Origin: Gryganskiella cystojenkinii
Lineage: Eukaryota > Mortierellomycota > Mortierellomycetes > Mortierellales > Mortierellaceae
Assembly: GCA_015852425.1 (NCBI GenBank)
Contig: JAAAIG010000672.1
Location: 1-21,590 of the forward strand
Direction: 5' to 3'
DNA length: 21,590 nucleotides
The first letter of the stretch is position 1, and the number at the start of each line of letters is the position of its first letter. Under the pieces are notes generated by a model. The model was not told where the DNA came from, ran no database searches, and saw nothing but the letters and a program-made list of their open reading frames with translations. Positions 8,000-17,955 of this stretch are shown here, one piece after another. A program made the position numbers and the translations under genes.

Positions 8000-10900
8000 C
8001 TAGAACATGCGGACGTTCCGATACATCTTGCTCGGATCCACCAGAGGACCCATCGTGCCCATCAACCGGATCTTGTCCCGATCTCGTTGCTCCTTCTCCT
8101 CCTTGGTCCGACCGCTTTTCTTACTTCCCCGTTCGTTCGTGGAACCAGAGGCTGCAGACCCAGACCGCGATCCAGATCGAGACCCACCCGGTGTCGATCC
8201 TCCTGCAACAGGCACTCGACCAGATGCTACTCCTGCGAGGTCGCTCTCACTGACTGGACGTGCCATGGCTCGACCTCGGCCGCTACCACCACCACCACCA
8301 CCACCACCACCACCGACTCGTCCACTACCCGTCGTACTACTGTCCGAGGTTACATCGCTGCTGCCTCCATCCGATCGACTCGAGAGGTTGCGGGTATAAG
8401 GCATCGGAGGATACAATCCACCTGTCGCGGCCCTGGTCGCTGCGCTGTTACTACCAGTGGTCGACGAAGAATCGCCACTCTTGCGAGGTTTGGTTGCTCC
8501 TGCTGCAGCATGACCTCCGAGATGCGCACCTCCACCAATATTTAAAATCCCACCAAACGTGCTACTCTCTGTTTGGGCCCGCTCGAGACCCGAGGGAGGT
8601 TGCAACCATTTGGCTCGAGATTTGGATTGCTTTGCAGAAAGATTACTGGCAGTGCCCTTGCCCTTCCCTGAAGCCCGCGGCGTGGACGACATGGACGAGC
8701 CGGCGTACTGAGAACGATCTTGTGGTCTAGCCGGGATGTTATCAGAGTCAAGGTACGAGTTGAAAGGTTGCTGGTCTTGGTATTGATGCGCCATAGCTCT
8801 CGCTCTTGGATCAACAAAACCATCGTAGTCGTCGTCGTTCAAATGGCGACTGTATCGTCCGATCATACCAGTCGAGCCACCATCATCCGTGTCACCCCCT
8901 TCTGTCGAACCGTCATGGTGGAGATCCAACTGGCTTCTCATGACGCCCTCGTGTCCACCTGGCATATGCATAGGTAGTGAGGGACGATCGTCTTCGATCC
9001 CAATGGCACCTACTCCTCGGCCACTTGGAGCTCCTACACCATGCTCAGGGCCTCCACCAGATCTCTGGCCGAATCCACCTCTACCACCACCGCCGCCGAA
9101 TCCGGGTTTTTGTCTGAGGTCAATAGCTCGCGCCATCTCTAGCTCGCCTTGGAGTTCCAGAATACGGTCCTCCAGTTGCTGGTTCCTCACAGCTTCTCGA
9201 GACAAACGGTTGTGAGCCTGCTGCAACTCTTGATCCCAACGCTCCTTTTCTCGGACCATGAGTTCTTGAACAGCTTCCGCACGACGCTGTTGCTCAAATC
9301 CAGTATGATTACTGCTAGACCTACTAAACGACAATGGCCAGGACATATCTATACTCTTTGTCGATGGAGCAACGCCTCGGTGACGCATACTCGTAGACTT
9401 TGACCTCGTCGAAATCTTTCGGGTCAGTCTCGTTGACTCATCATCCTCTGTGTCATCGTTATCGCCCTCATGACCCCTAGATGCATCAATGATATCGCCC
9501 TCGTCCAGCTCGTGTTCCTCAACCTCGCTGCGCTGGGAGGCCCGTTCCTCCTCCTCGGAGTGGTACTCGGCTGTTGGTGTCGAGGGCATCGCTGCTGGTC
9601 CTCGACCTTCACTTATCGCCAATTGGATCCGCAAGTCGTCCAAGATCTGGGACTGTTGTGAGAGTTTGTTTCGCAGGATGCGGGATTCTTCCTTCTCAGA
9701 GATCAAGAGAAGCTCGAGATTCTGCCACCGACTCACGATGGTATCCATCTGACGTTGAACTTCAAGTGATTTGGACTGCTCCGTCTCCCATAGTACCATC
9801 TGTCGCGTCAACTCCTCGATCCTCTTTTCGTATTCTTCCATGCGCTTCAACTTTGGGGACAGGTCTTGAATCTCGTTTTGAAGGTCGAATGTTCTAATTG
9901 AAAATATAAGCGGGTGAGATTGTTAGTCAGTGTACCTAAATAAGAGAAAATAGAAGGCTGAGTTCGAACCCATATCAAGATTTCCACACACATACCCCTT
10001 TCGTTCCTCAGTGAGGAGTCTCTCCTGAGTTTCTTGAGCTTGCCGAGTATCGCTAATGTCCTGCTTGAGTCGGTCGACCTCGAACTGAAGCTGTCGACGT
10101 TCCTCTCTAAATGTCTGAATTTTGCCCTTCAGCTCTGTATCCCAATGCGTTTGCTTGTTCTTGCGTTGCGTCAGCTCTGCCTTTTCCTTTTCCAACAGAG
10201 ACCTGGTCTCCTGAAGCTGGGCCTTCAAGGACCGACAAGTGTTGTACAAATTCTGACGTTCTGCCTCCACGCTGGCATCAAGGACATGCGACTGATGGAC
10301 TTTGGAGATCTGCTGAATATGTTGTTGCTTCAAAAACAGTTCAAAATTGAGCTCATTCTTCGCCATCAGGAGCTCTCGTTCCAGTTGGCGGATCGCTTTT
10401 CGGTACTCTTGATGGATCATAGAGATGGCAGACATGGTGACAGCGTTTGTGGGTGCAGTGAGTTCCGGAGAACGGGCGCTGAGTGTTAGCTGCTGCTCGT
10501 CCGCTGGGGGTATATCTGGTGTCACGGTGTCAACGGTGTGAGAACTGGAGGCGGCAGCTGGCGCAGTGTAGATCCCACTCTCTGATTTTTGTTCTGAATT
10601 CCTACGCTCTCCAAGGGCTCCAAATGTCCTCCTCTGGTTCACGTCGTCCAGGTAGTCATCCTGATCCATTCCCCGCAGCGTTGCAAAATTTCGCAGAATT
10701 TGGCTCATTCGGACTTCCTTGGATCGGATGCGTGTCCTCGGAAGAGCGTGGCTAGTGATTCCACTAGAGAAACCTGAGCTGGATGCCGAATGCATAGTAC
10801 GTGGGACATCATTCCTGCCTGATCTTGGACCAAAAAAGTCCTCTTGGGCCAAAATTTCGATAGGAGTCAAGTCTGCCGATTCCTCCGATCCCAGAGATTC

Positions 10901-12057
10901 GACCGAAGCACCAGCGGCTGGCGGACCAATCCGCGTTGAAGATGATCTGAGAGGGCGACGCGCGTCTCCGTCTGAAGAATCCGAGGCCTTGAACGAGTTG
11001 GATCTGGAGAGTACACGATGGCCCGCTGCAAACGCCAACTCTTCGTCATCTTCACTATCCTCAATAGGAGTTCCTCGCTTATCCTCTTCGATGGATCTCA
11101 AGATAGGACCGGTTCCAGATAGACCTCCAGCACTCCAAACATCCAGACCTACGCACATGGCTACAATCTCCATCGGTTCCAGTTTCTGCCAGCGAGCCTT
11201 GTCCGTGATCTCTTGCTCCACGGTCTGCGTCAGTAAAGCGGGATGAAGCGAGTGACGCTTAAGAAGAGTTTTGGCTCGTGCCTTCAAAAGATCCTCATCA
11301 ATGTTCAACGCCTTTTGTTCTATGCTTCCCTCTTTGGGGGACAATATGCCACTTTCAACTACTGGCTCGCCCTCGCCAGCTGCTAATCCAAGTCCCGAAC
11401 CAGGCGTTGGTGAGCCCGTAGGCGAGAGAGACTGCGACAGGTATGCTCGTGGCGAGTGCAGAAACATGAGGAGGTTGCAAGGGAACAGTCCATACAAAAA
11501 TGAAAAGATGGCCGTTGGATCCGGTGCTCCCTCGGATGTCCCGCCAGGCACAGATGGACCTAGAGTAATAAACTCAAAATTCAGTACTAGTCTTCTTTTC
11601 CAAGAGCCCAAGACGACGGTAAGAAGTACGTTTCGCTGCTAAACTCGTTCTTACCATATCGCCGCCAACGAATGCCGTGAAAGTACAGAGGGATGTCCTC
11701 ATATTCGAGCTCTTCTACAGGTAATGAAGGATCGCCGTTTCTATCGCCTGCGACATTGCCTGGAGCAGACTTGGTAGTATCCTCGTCAAATTCGTCAAAG
11801 GACTTGATCGTCTGACCAGTCAAGTTGGCGCCATCCTGTTGAGTCACAGCCATTAATTGTTGCCGTGACCGTGGCCAGCAGAGGATCCTGGCCAGAACTG
11901 TGAATAAATCCGACAACCTCTCGTTGAGCGCCGTCGGGATACGAGGCATCAACATGATCAGCGTCATGAGTCCGAGAGATACAATGAGTGGTGAGGTATC
12001 ATACTAAAAGGAGCAAGATATGAAGGTCAGAATATGATCTTCGGAATACGATCTGCG

Positions 12058-12090
<33 letters not shown>

Positions 12091-13658
12091 TTGGATTTCT
12101 CAATGTACCTTGAGTGAAAGAATAAGAGAGTCAAAAAGCGGTGTTGCCAAGATTTGATGCAAATGTACGCGCTATTGATATGAGACGTAGAGAAGAAAAA
12201 TCGCGTTAGAGCTGGTTCCTTGCTTATTTCAAACAAGAATCATGTGTTAATACGGGCTCCTGTTCTTACCTGTCTTCTGATAAACTGACATAGGAGGCCA
12301 AGGATTTCAGCTCGATAACGTGCACCGACAAAGTACGTGTACAAACAACTGAAAAAGTCCTTGACACGTCCGACGCCACCGCCATAGGCAAAGAGAATGA
12401 TCTCGAGGTTCCTGACGAGGATGTCCTTTTTCCGTCGAATGAGTGCTCTCGCTTTGGAAAAGAGCCGTTGCTGTGTCTCCAGATCCTTTTTCAGCGAAGA
12501 TTGGCTTTGAGGGGTCGATGCTGATGCCGTAGAACCAAAAGACAAAGATGGTCCTGATACATTTGGTCTCTCCTTTGAGCGCAACCAAGATCCTGAAAGA
12601 CCATCACCATGACTTTGCAACTCTGAAGGATCAAAGTCCTCCAGTCGGTGATTAATCTTGTGAGCGGCCTTGATGTACTTTCGCAGCACAAACTGAGGAA
12701 TCGGCATCGCAGCCATGGCGATCGATTTTTCCAGTTGCCCCTCCTCGTCTCCTGCTAACAACAGTGATCCTGATCCTGAGCCCTGTGGGTCCAATAAAGG
12801 ATCCCGGATCATGCACTCTGTCACGAGATCCCTACATGCTTTGAGTGCATCCTTCTCAAGTCTGATCTCACCCTGCAATGACGGCTCGATAAGTCGATCC
12901 CACCAGTCGGCCATGACCAATTGTGGTGTCAGGAAAGGAAGGAGGTGGTTCAGATAGATAATCATTCGACTCGCGACAGCTGCAATTGGAATCGCGCCGA
13001 GTCCGTGTTGTGTGTAGAGACCGATCAGATGGGCTGAGAACCGCTGAGCGGCTAGGTTGGCGGTCGTGGCTCCAGAGATGTTGAAGGAAGAGCTTGATGT
13101 TGATGGCATGGACGGAGATGAGGGTAAGGCGGCACTGCCACTACTAGTGCCTTGAATCTGGCCAGCACTGATGGACGAAAGAATAGGCGATCCTGTTGCT
13201 GAATTATTCAAAGACGAAGGAGTCGACGTCGCGGGCGAGCCGACCACAGAGGACTGACGACTGAGTCGGTGGAATGCGAAAGGCAAGTTCCCGGATTGTT
13301 GTTGTAGAGTTGTGTTTTTGGGTAGCGACTGGTACCAGAGTTCGTTGGCGTGTCGTCGACCGGCAGCAGCAGTAGCAGCGTTGGCAGAGGACGAACCCTG
13401 TCCGGTAGCTGATCCTGTTTGACCTGATGTCACGAATGGTGTGGAGGAATGGGAGCCGGCATTGTTGACACTCGAGGGCGTTGAGGGTGTCTGCGGGTTG
13501 TTGGAAATGGTGTAGCTCTTGACGAACCGGTCGAGGTAATGTTGGATGGTCTCGCGTGGGGCTTCTGCCTCTCTGGACTTGTCCGCGGTCAAGGATGCAT
13601 TAAAATCAGCGGTCAGTACTCTGTAGAGATCCTTGACCGTTGGGGTCGAGCTTGACAT
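8000..13658 (-). CDS. TSC1: TSC1 / hamartin, five exons
   Basis: Exons 13658-12270, 12171-12109, 12003-11655, 11559-9996 and 9893-8000; introns of 98, 105, 95 and 102 nt, all GT-AG. The joined frame is exact: 5259 nt, 1752 aa. N-terminal helical-repeat (HEAT-like) blocks match hamartin: AEILGLLCQFIRRQ at the end of exon 1, then LATPLFDSLILSLK in exon 2, LGLMTLIMLMPRIP in exon 3 and FSFLYGLFPCNLLMFLHSP in exon 4, followed by HPALLTQ and KARWQKLEPMEIV. Coiled coils follow at about 980-1220, where the first part (KNELNFELFLKQQH) matches the hamartin coil, and again near 1320-1382. Long Ser/Gly/Thr-rich disordered inserts (residues ~55-195 and the last ~370, with a run of glycines) explain why it is longer than human hamartin (1164 aa). 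TSC1 holds and stabilises TSC2, the Rheb GAP, and so restrains TORC1 at the lysosome/vacuole. TSC2 is not in the window. Confidence 0.9.
8284..8314 (-). repeat. GGT trinucleotide repeat in TSC1 (polyglycine)
   Basis: A CCA/ACC tandem run on the plus strand encoding a stretch of glycines near the TSC1 C-terminus. Such codon repeats vary in length between strains. Confidence 0.7.
12058..12083. repeat. A26 homopolymer inside TSC1 intron 2
   Basis: Twenty-six consecutive A on the plus strand, i.e. a U26 tract in the TSC1 pre-mRNA within the 105-nt intron 2 (12108-12004), between donor and acceptor. Confidence 0.85.
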
Positions 13659-14183
13659 GCCGAAGACAGAGAAATGCTCAGTGGGAGGGTGTTGGGCCGC
13701 GTCTCAGAGGAGTGCACGCTTGTGTTGATGAACAGAACGCGGAGGATGAAGTGAGTGGGACAATGAGGATGGTCAAGTCTATATCTTTTATCTCTGTGGC
13801 AGGGTATTAAGGTCACGCTGATAGCCGGTATGATGCCGCTGAGGGGGAGGAAAGGGTGGAGATGAGGGCAAAGAATGACGACAAGGAAAGAATGTGCTCT
13901 CAAAAAGAACGAAATGCCATTTTTGAATGCATGCATTGTTCAATTCAAAGACAGGTGGGGGTGGCTATCGCATGTCTTAATACACGTGATCACATAACTT
14001 TTTTTGGAACAGGGTGTGGTGACAGCAAGCCATGGACACTCACGTTTGTATGACTACTGGCAACGCCACCATGTCTCCTCTTTACCTCTCCTCTCCTCAT
14101 TAAGACCTGCTTCTTCACCTCCGTCTCTTTTCTTGCACTTTGCGCTCGCATTTCCCGTCTCAACTCTGCTATCTTTTTTTGTA
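13659..14183. promoter_or_regulatory. Shared divergent promoter region, TSC1 / ATG101
   Basis: About 525 bp between the start codons of TSC1 (minus) and ATG101 (plus). The ATG101 side is C/T-rich (14070-14180), as in other leaders of the window. A CACGTG E-box sits at 13983-13988 in the context TACACGTGATCAC. No convincing TATA box on either side. The ORFs across it have no domain and look like leader sequence. Confidence 0.5.
13983..13988. promoter_or_regulatory. E-box CACGTG between TSC1 and ATG101
   Basis: Palindromic bHLH site, about 200 bp from the ATG101 start and 325 bp from the TSC1 start. bHLH factors such as Cbf1 in fungi and TFEB in animals bind CACGTG-core sites; use here is inference. 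Confidence 0.35.
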
Positions 14184-15296
14184 ATGAGTCATTACCAGCC
14201 CGTTACCTTCCCTGTCGAACTGGTAAAGCAATTCATAGACAGTCTGCACTGCTGCGTCATGTGGTATTCGCATTCCATAGTACTAACCCAAAGACCCCAA
14301 CCCCCTTTCCTCCCCAGTAGACAGTCGAGCGAGCATATCTCAAGGATGCACTCCGGGCTATCCTCCATACCATTCTCTTTCACCGAGTCTTTGCCAACGT
14401 CAAGCCAAGGGACATGGAAATCTTGGATCTTACCATTGTAAGAGAAGGAGATACTTTCCTCCTTTTTTGAGATTTGTTCAACCTACGAGCTGGATCACTG
14501 AACCTTTCTATTAACTCTCTGTGGATTATGCTTCTACCGACTTGTGTTCTTTTGTAAAAGCCTATTATCGACGACCCGGAAATTGATCGACTTGTCGAGG
14601 AAAAGATTGCGGCGTTTGTGAAAGTAGCGGATGCGAACCCACAAAGTCATGGACAAGTAAGATCGAACCGCCCTAGACTATCCAGTTATACGGATTTACA
14701 CAGCACAGGAATTGACTGCAGTCCTCCTTTGTCTCTCGGCTAATAGATCGGAGTCATGTTCTATGAGAAGCGGACAAAACGCGCATGGTTCAGTTCGACA
14801 TCTTCGGAAGTCTGCTGGGAGCAATGGGCAATCACCATCAACGTCGTCACCAATATTAATGAGAAAGGTTAGCAGAAGGGAATGACAAAACGTATAATCT
14901 AGGTGAGGGTTCCTCCGACGCGTGATGTTTTGTTTGATCTCTGCTGACCGCTTGCAACGTCCTCTCATCCTTCGAATTAACAGATAAGCAAAGGTCGATC
15001 AAAAACATGGAAAAGGCGCTCTCATCTCTCTTTCTCAGTATTCTCAGGACCGTTAATGAGCGCAAGGATCATATCCCACCCATCACGACAAGTGACGGCA
15101 ATCCGTTCCCTTATCAGGTATAATATTGGATGCCTTCTTTGGCTGCATGGTGCATCTGTAGTTCGGACCAAATTGTCAACTCGTCTTTTCCTCTGATATA
15201 TCATACTAGATCGTTATACCCACAGCTGCGGACACTTGGGGCTCGATGTTCAAACGCATGTTGGACACTTCAGCGTCATCATCACCGATGAATTAG
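14184..15296 (+). CDS. ATG101: ATG101 autophagy-initiation HORMA protein, six exons
   Basis: Exons 14184-14222, 14321-14437, 14561-14656, 14747-14867, 14984-15117 and 15210-15296; introns of 98, 123, 90, 116 and 92 nt, all GT-AG. Intron 1 holds a perfect TACTAAC branch site at 14281. The joined frame is 594 nt, 197 aa (human ATG101: 218). Conserved blocks in order: VELTVERAYLKDALRAILHT at the N-terminus, ILHTILFHR, MEILDLTIP, then EKIAAFVKVAD, GVMFYEKRTKRAWFSS, CWEQWAITINVV and a C-terminal HIPPI region. W98-F99 sits where the WF finger of ATG101 lies. ATG101 pairs with the HORMA domain of Atg13 in the Atg1/ULK complex, stabilising it and recruiting later autophagy factors. Exon 1 codes only 13 residues; the intron-1 acceptor TAG|ACA was chosen because the upstream AG would give an immediate stop. 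Confidence 0.88.
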
Positions 15297-15709
15297 ATCA
15301 TACCACAACAAAGCTCTTTAGCCTGGATACCATAAGCCCAACACATATTTTGCATAAGGCACAGCTATCAACGAGGCGACAATACTGAATAGGTCGAGAA
15401 CTCATAGATAGTTTCGCCATGGGATACCAATTGTTTGCTTTCCTCCCCTTTGGTCTCGCCGTTTTGATACCATCGCTTTCGAAAAACAAAGTTGGCTGGC
15501 ACCGTCGCAATCAACCGACTCAGCAGCAAAACCTGAATAAATGCAAGTTCTGGCTCAAACAACATCTCTATTTTTCTTTCACACTCCACTCTACGGAATG
15601 ATATTCACAGCAATTGAAAGGCGCTCTACCCGTAGCGGATATCTCGCCTATCGCATCCCCCTACTAAATCAAGCCAGCCTCTCTGCTTCAACTTACTCGA
15701 GAACACGCT
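15297..15709. other. 3' flank of ATG101, no gene seen
   Basis: No recognisable coding region. Small ORFs on both strands lack domains. An AATAAA occurs near 15537, probably too far downstream to serve ATG101 with certainty. Confidence 0.4.
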
Positions 15710-15712
15710 CTG

Positions 15713-15870
15713 ATCGGACACTTCTCTTTGAATATTTGGGAACAGATCTGCTCGTATCTCTACCCGTTGGAACACTCATGGCTCTCTCATGACTGTTTAT
15801 AAATTCGCACCTGCATGGGTTCCCTCCAGGCGGTTCAAGCAATCCTACCTTCAAGGTTGCAAAAAAAAAT
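15713..15870 (+). pseudogene. Decayed copy of the F-box/CxxC family
   Basis: Starting at 15713, one frame reads IGHFSLNIWEQICSYLYP. This aligns without gaps to the F-box of the downstream paralogues (AFSLKIWGRICGHLYP and CFPLEIWEKISRYLYP). It then becomes unrelated and hits TAA near 15801. About 30 nt later GSLQAVQAIL recalls the GSLQVWKKWF block of the paralogues. No start codon or CxxC module is left. Best explained as a dead fourth member of the array; the second block is less certain than the first. Confidence 0.55.
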
Positions 15871-16247
15871 CCTGTCTTCCAGATGAAGACACGTGATTCT
15901 TGCGAGGACCCTTTAGTCAGATGCCAATCGCTCGATCCATGCGCGTTCATTCTCGAGTTTCGTCCTGGTGGTAGGGACCATGACAATGACAATGACAATG
16001 ACAAGGATAAGAAGCACGAAAGCGAGTGCGGTCCCTGTTTGCCAAAGGTGCACGACCCTCTGCCTTCTCAGCAGGCCCTTACTGTCTTCTGAGCAGAATT
16101 TTCCTTTTGGGTCATGCAGCGCCTCCATGTTCTGTGCGACATTACTTTTTCTTTTTCTCATTGCATGTCTACTTTTTCTCTTCATTCCCTTCGCCTTTCG
16201 ACGCCCTTCTTTTTATTTTATTTTTTTGGTTTCTTTGGCGTCTCAAG
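15871..16247 (+). promoter_or_regulatory. Promoter/leader of first F-box/CxxC gene
   Basis: Holds a CACGTG at 15890-15895, a short (TGACAA)n tandem repeat at about 15981-16003, and a strongly T/C-rich leader (16140-16240) ending CTCAAG before the ATG. The same CTCAAG precedes the ATG of the third paralogue. Confidence 0.4.
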
Positions 16248-17072
16248 ATGAACTTCTCTCCTGACCAAACCCTTGACGGTAGTGGCGGTCATTCCCACGA
16301 AGTAACAATCTTCGAGGAGGAACTCGACTTTTCTCCGATACTTCAAACTGCCATCCTGGCTTCGCTCTCAACATCCCAAAACAACCAGCTGCGGCAACGG
16401 CAGTCATCTCGTCTGGACATGTTCTTCCCGATGGAGATCTGGGAGAACATCTGTGGTTACCTCTATCCATCTCAACTCTGTCGTCTCTCTCTAACCAGTC
16501 GAATCATGTATGAGTATGTTGGCTCTCTCAAGATCTGGAAAAAATGGTTCCATAAAACCCATGGCCCATTGGCGCAGTTTCGGCCTTTGACTGGCTTACC
16601 CGAGTCCCGCTCCTATATGCTGTACATGTGCGCCACAAGTTTGTTGATCTGTGAAGAATGTGGTCGTCGGATCCGCCACGACGAAATTTCGGTTCTTGAC
16701 AAACCGTACTATCTAACTTTGTCAATCAACACTCAAGCGGTACTACCCAGAAAGTTGCACCTGTGCCTGAACTGTCGTCAAAAGTCTGGTCTCCACTCTT
16801 TGCTCCCTCAGTCCATCTGTGACTCGTATCTCCCTAAGAGCGAGGTTCTCGGGAAATACCATGGAATCATTGGCAGGACTACGCTCAAATCCATAACGGA
16901 CCGAACTCAAGATCCACTGTCGTACAATGTGCTTTACTCTGAAAAGGCGGTATGGCAAATTATCCGCAGAAGACTTGGAGGTGATGTCGGGTTTTATGCC
17001 ACTCCAGAGCATGTGAGCAATGTTCGACTGTGCACCTTCCTTCGAATTCAGTCACTGCTGGTCCAGTGTTGA
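16248..17072 (+). CDS. F-box protein with two-CxxC putative zinc module, paralogue 1
   Basis: 274 aa, single exon. The ATG at 16248 was chosen over an in-frame one at 16026, because the intervening codons translate a pyrimidine-rich leader (Phe/Leu/Ser runs) and the paralogues start here. Residues ~57-101 are an F-box (MFFPMEIWENICGYLYPSQL, then SLKIWKKWF). C135-x2-C138 (LICEECG) and C173-x2-C176 (LHLCLNC) look like a four-cysteine zinc site. A conserved tail follows: SYLPKSEVLGKY and YSEKAVWQIIRRRLGGDVGF. The F-box predicts binding to Skp1 in an SCF ubiquitin ligase; the CxxC module and tail presumably bind the substrate. The tail faintly recalls XPA-like folds (YLL...L and GG blocks), which I cannot test. 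Same strand as paralogues 2 and 3. Confidence 0.75.
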   Translation: MNFSPDQTLDGSGGHSHEVTIFEEELDFSPILQTAILASLSTSQNNQLRQRQSSRLDMFFPMEIWENICGYLYPSQLCRLSLTSRIMYEYVGSLKIWKKWFHKTHGPLAQFRPLTGLPESRSYMLYMCATSLLICEECGRRIRHDEISVLDKPYYLTLSINTQAVLPRKLHLCLNCRQKSGLHSLLPQSICDSYLPKSEVLGKYHGIIGRTTLKSITDRTQDPLSYNVLYSEKAVWQIIRRRLGGDVGFYATPEHVSNVRLCTFLRIQSLLVQC

Positions 17073-17325
17073 GACCCTTTCGCTCGCTCTTCTCTATCTC
17101 GACTCTTTCATGCAAATACCCCTTTCATTTTTGCATTGGGAGCTTTGCCTTCGGTTTACTATCCTGAACCAACCGAGTACTAAAAAAACGTGCTATTAAA
17201 TTATGATATAAATAGTATAGCACCCTTTACAGAGTTTAGTACAGATGAACAAAGCATCACAACGCGTCCGACGAATTCTATGCAGAGAGGAGAGAAAGAG
17301 CTGCTCATCGAAGGATCAAACAGCA

Positions 17326-17740
17326 ACGTCGCTATGAACGCTTGGCTGCCACAAGTCAGTCACATTTGATTGTGTTCCTCTGGGAGTGAGTGACACGAAA
17401 GGCGAAGCAAAGGCAAAGCTCGTCTCACCATACCTCGAATTTTTCCTCAGATCCCTTGACATTCATTTTCTTTGTGCCACCACCAAAATCGGCAGAGGAG
17501 CGGTCGTGGTGGTCGTTCTTCGGTGCCGACATGACTGGCGAAGTAGAAATGTCGCTATGAATTCTTGGCTTACACAAGCCAGTAAGCCTATCAAAAGGTG
17601 ACCAAACATATCTCAATTAGGAGTTAGAAATTTTGCATTGTCCTACAGCACCCTTGAATTTTCATCAGATCCCATGAAATTTTCCTTGTGCAAGCAACCA
17701 TGATCGATAGTCGCTGACCTACACTAATTCTTGCCAGGCC
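17326..17740 (+). repeat. Degenerate ~215-bp tandem repeat (about two units)
   Basis: Unit starts GTCGCTATGAACGCTTGGCT (17330) and GTCGCTATGAATTCTTGGCT (about 17550), each continuing .ACACAAG/CCACAAG.CAGT. Each unit later carries CTTGAATTTT-like sequence, CAGATCCC.TGA, and TTTTC(T/C)TTGTGC (17440-17490 and 17650-17695). A third start may lie at 17710 (GTCGCTGACC...AATTCTTGCC). A related copy sits near 7660-7850. Confidence 0.6.
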
Positions 17741-17772
17741 CTGCGACTCATCAGTGTCCCATGGTCTACTCA

Positions 17773-17779
17773 TATATAA
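17773..17779 (+). promoter_or_regulatory. TATA box upstream of the Rpn-like gene
   Basis: TATATAA in the context CATATATAAGGC, about 180 bp upstream of the ATG at 17956. With the C/T-rich leader that follows it makes a plausible RNA polymerase II promoter. Confidence 0.5.
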
Positions 17780-17955
17780 GGCAGCGTCCCATCAACTTCA
17801 GTTTCGCCTGAAACACTATCGTTCGCTACACTTCCTGCCCACTTCCTGCCCTTGGAACTGTTCTTGTTCACAACTCCCCGTCTACGTTATCTAGCTCTTG
17901 TTCTTGTCGCCTCTAGTCTCTTTTCCCCCTCTTCCCCCCCCCCTCTACCAGTCCT

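Larger units (their letters stand above)
17073..17955 (+). promoter_or_regulatory. Repeat-rich intergenic region and promoter of Rpn-like gene
   Basis: No gene seen. Contains a degenerate ~215-bp tandem repeat (17326-17740), a TATA box at 17773, and a C/T-rich leader with a run of C before the ATG at 17956. Short ORFs here have no domains. Confidence 0.5.

Noticed and set aside
8284..8314. CCA-repeat array considered as a CRISPR-like or minisatellite element
   Set aside because: It is a simple codon repeat encoding glycines within TSC1; no spacers.
10719..11246. 175-codon plus-strand ORF inside TSC1
   Set aside because: Exact antisense of a well-supported TSC1 exon with hamartin-like sequence; no domain of its own.
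14184..15296. Rev7/Mad2-type HORMA protein instead of ATG101
   Set aside because: The AWFSS block, the VEL..VE......AL.AILHTILFHR start and the 197-aa length fit ATG101.
16026..16247. N-terminal extension of paralogue 1 with hydrophobic Phe/Leu-rich stretch (possible membrane anchor)
   Set aside because: The hydrophobic residues come from a T/C-rich leader; paralogues start at the equivalent of 16248 with a CTCAAG context.
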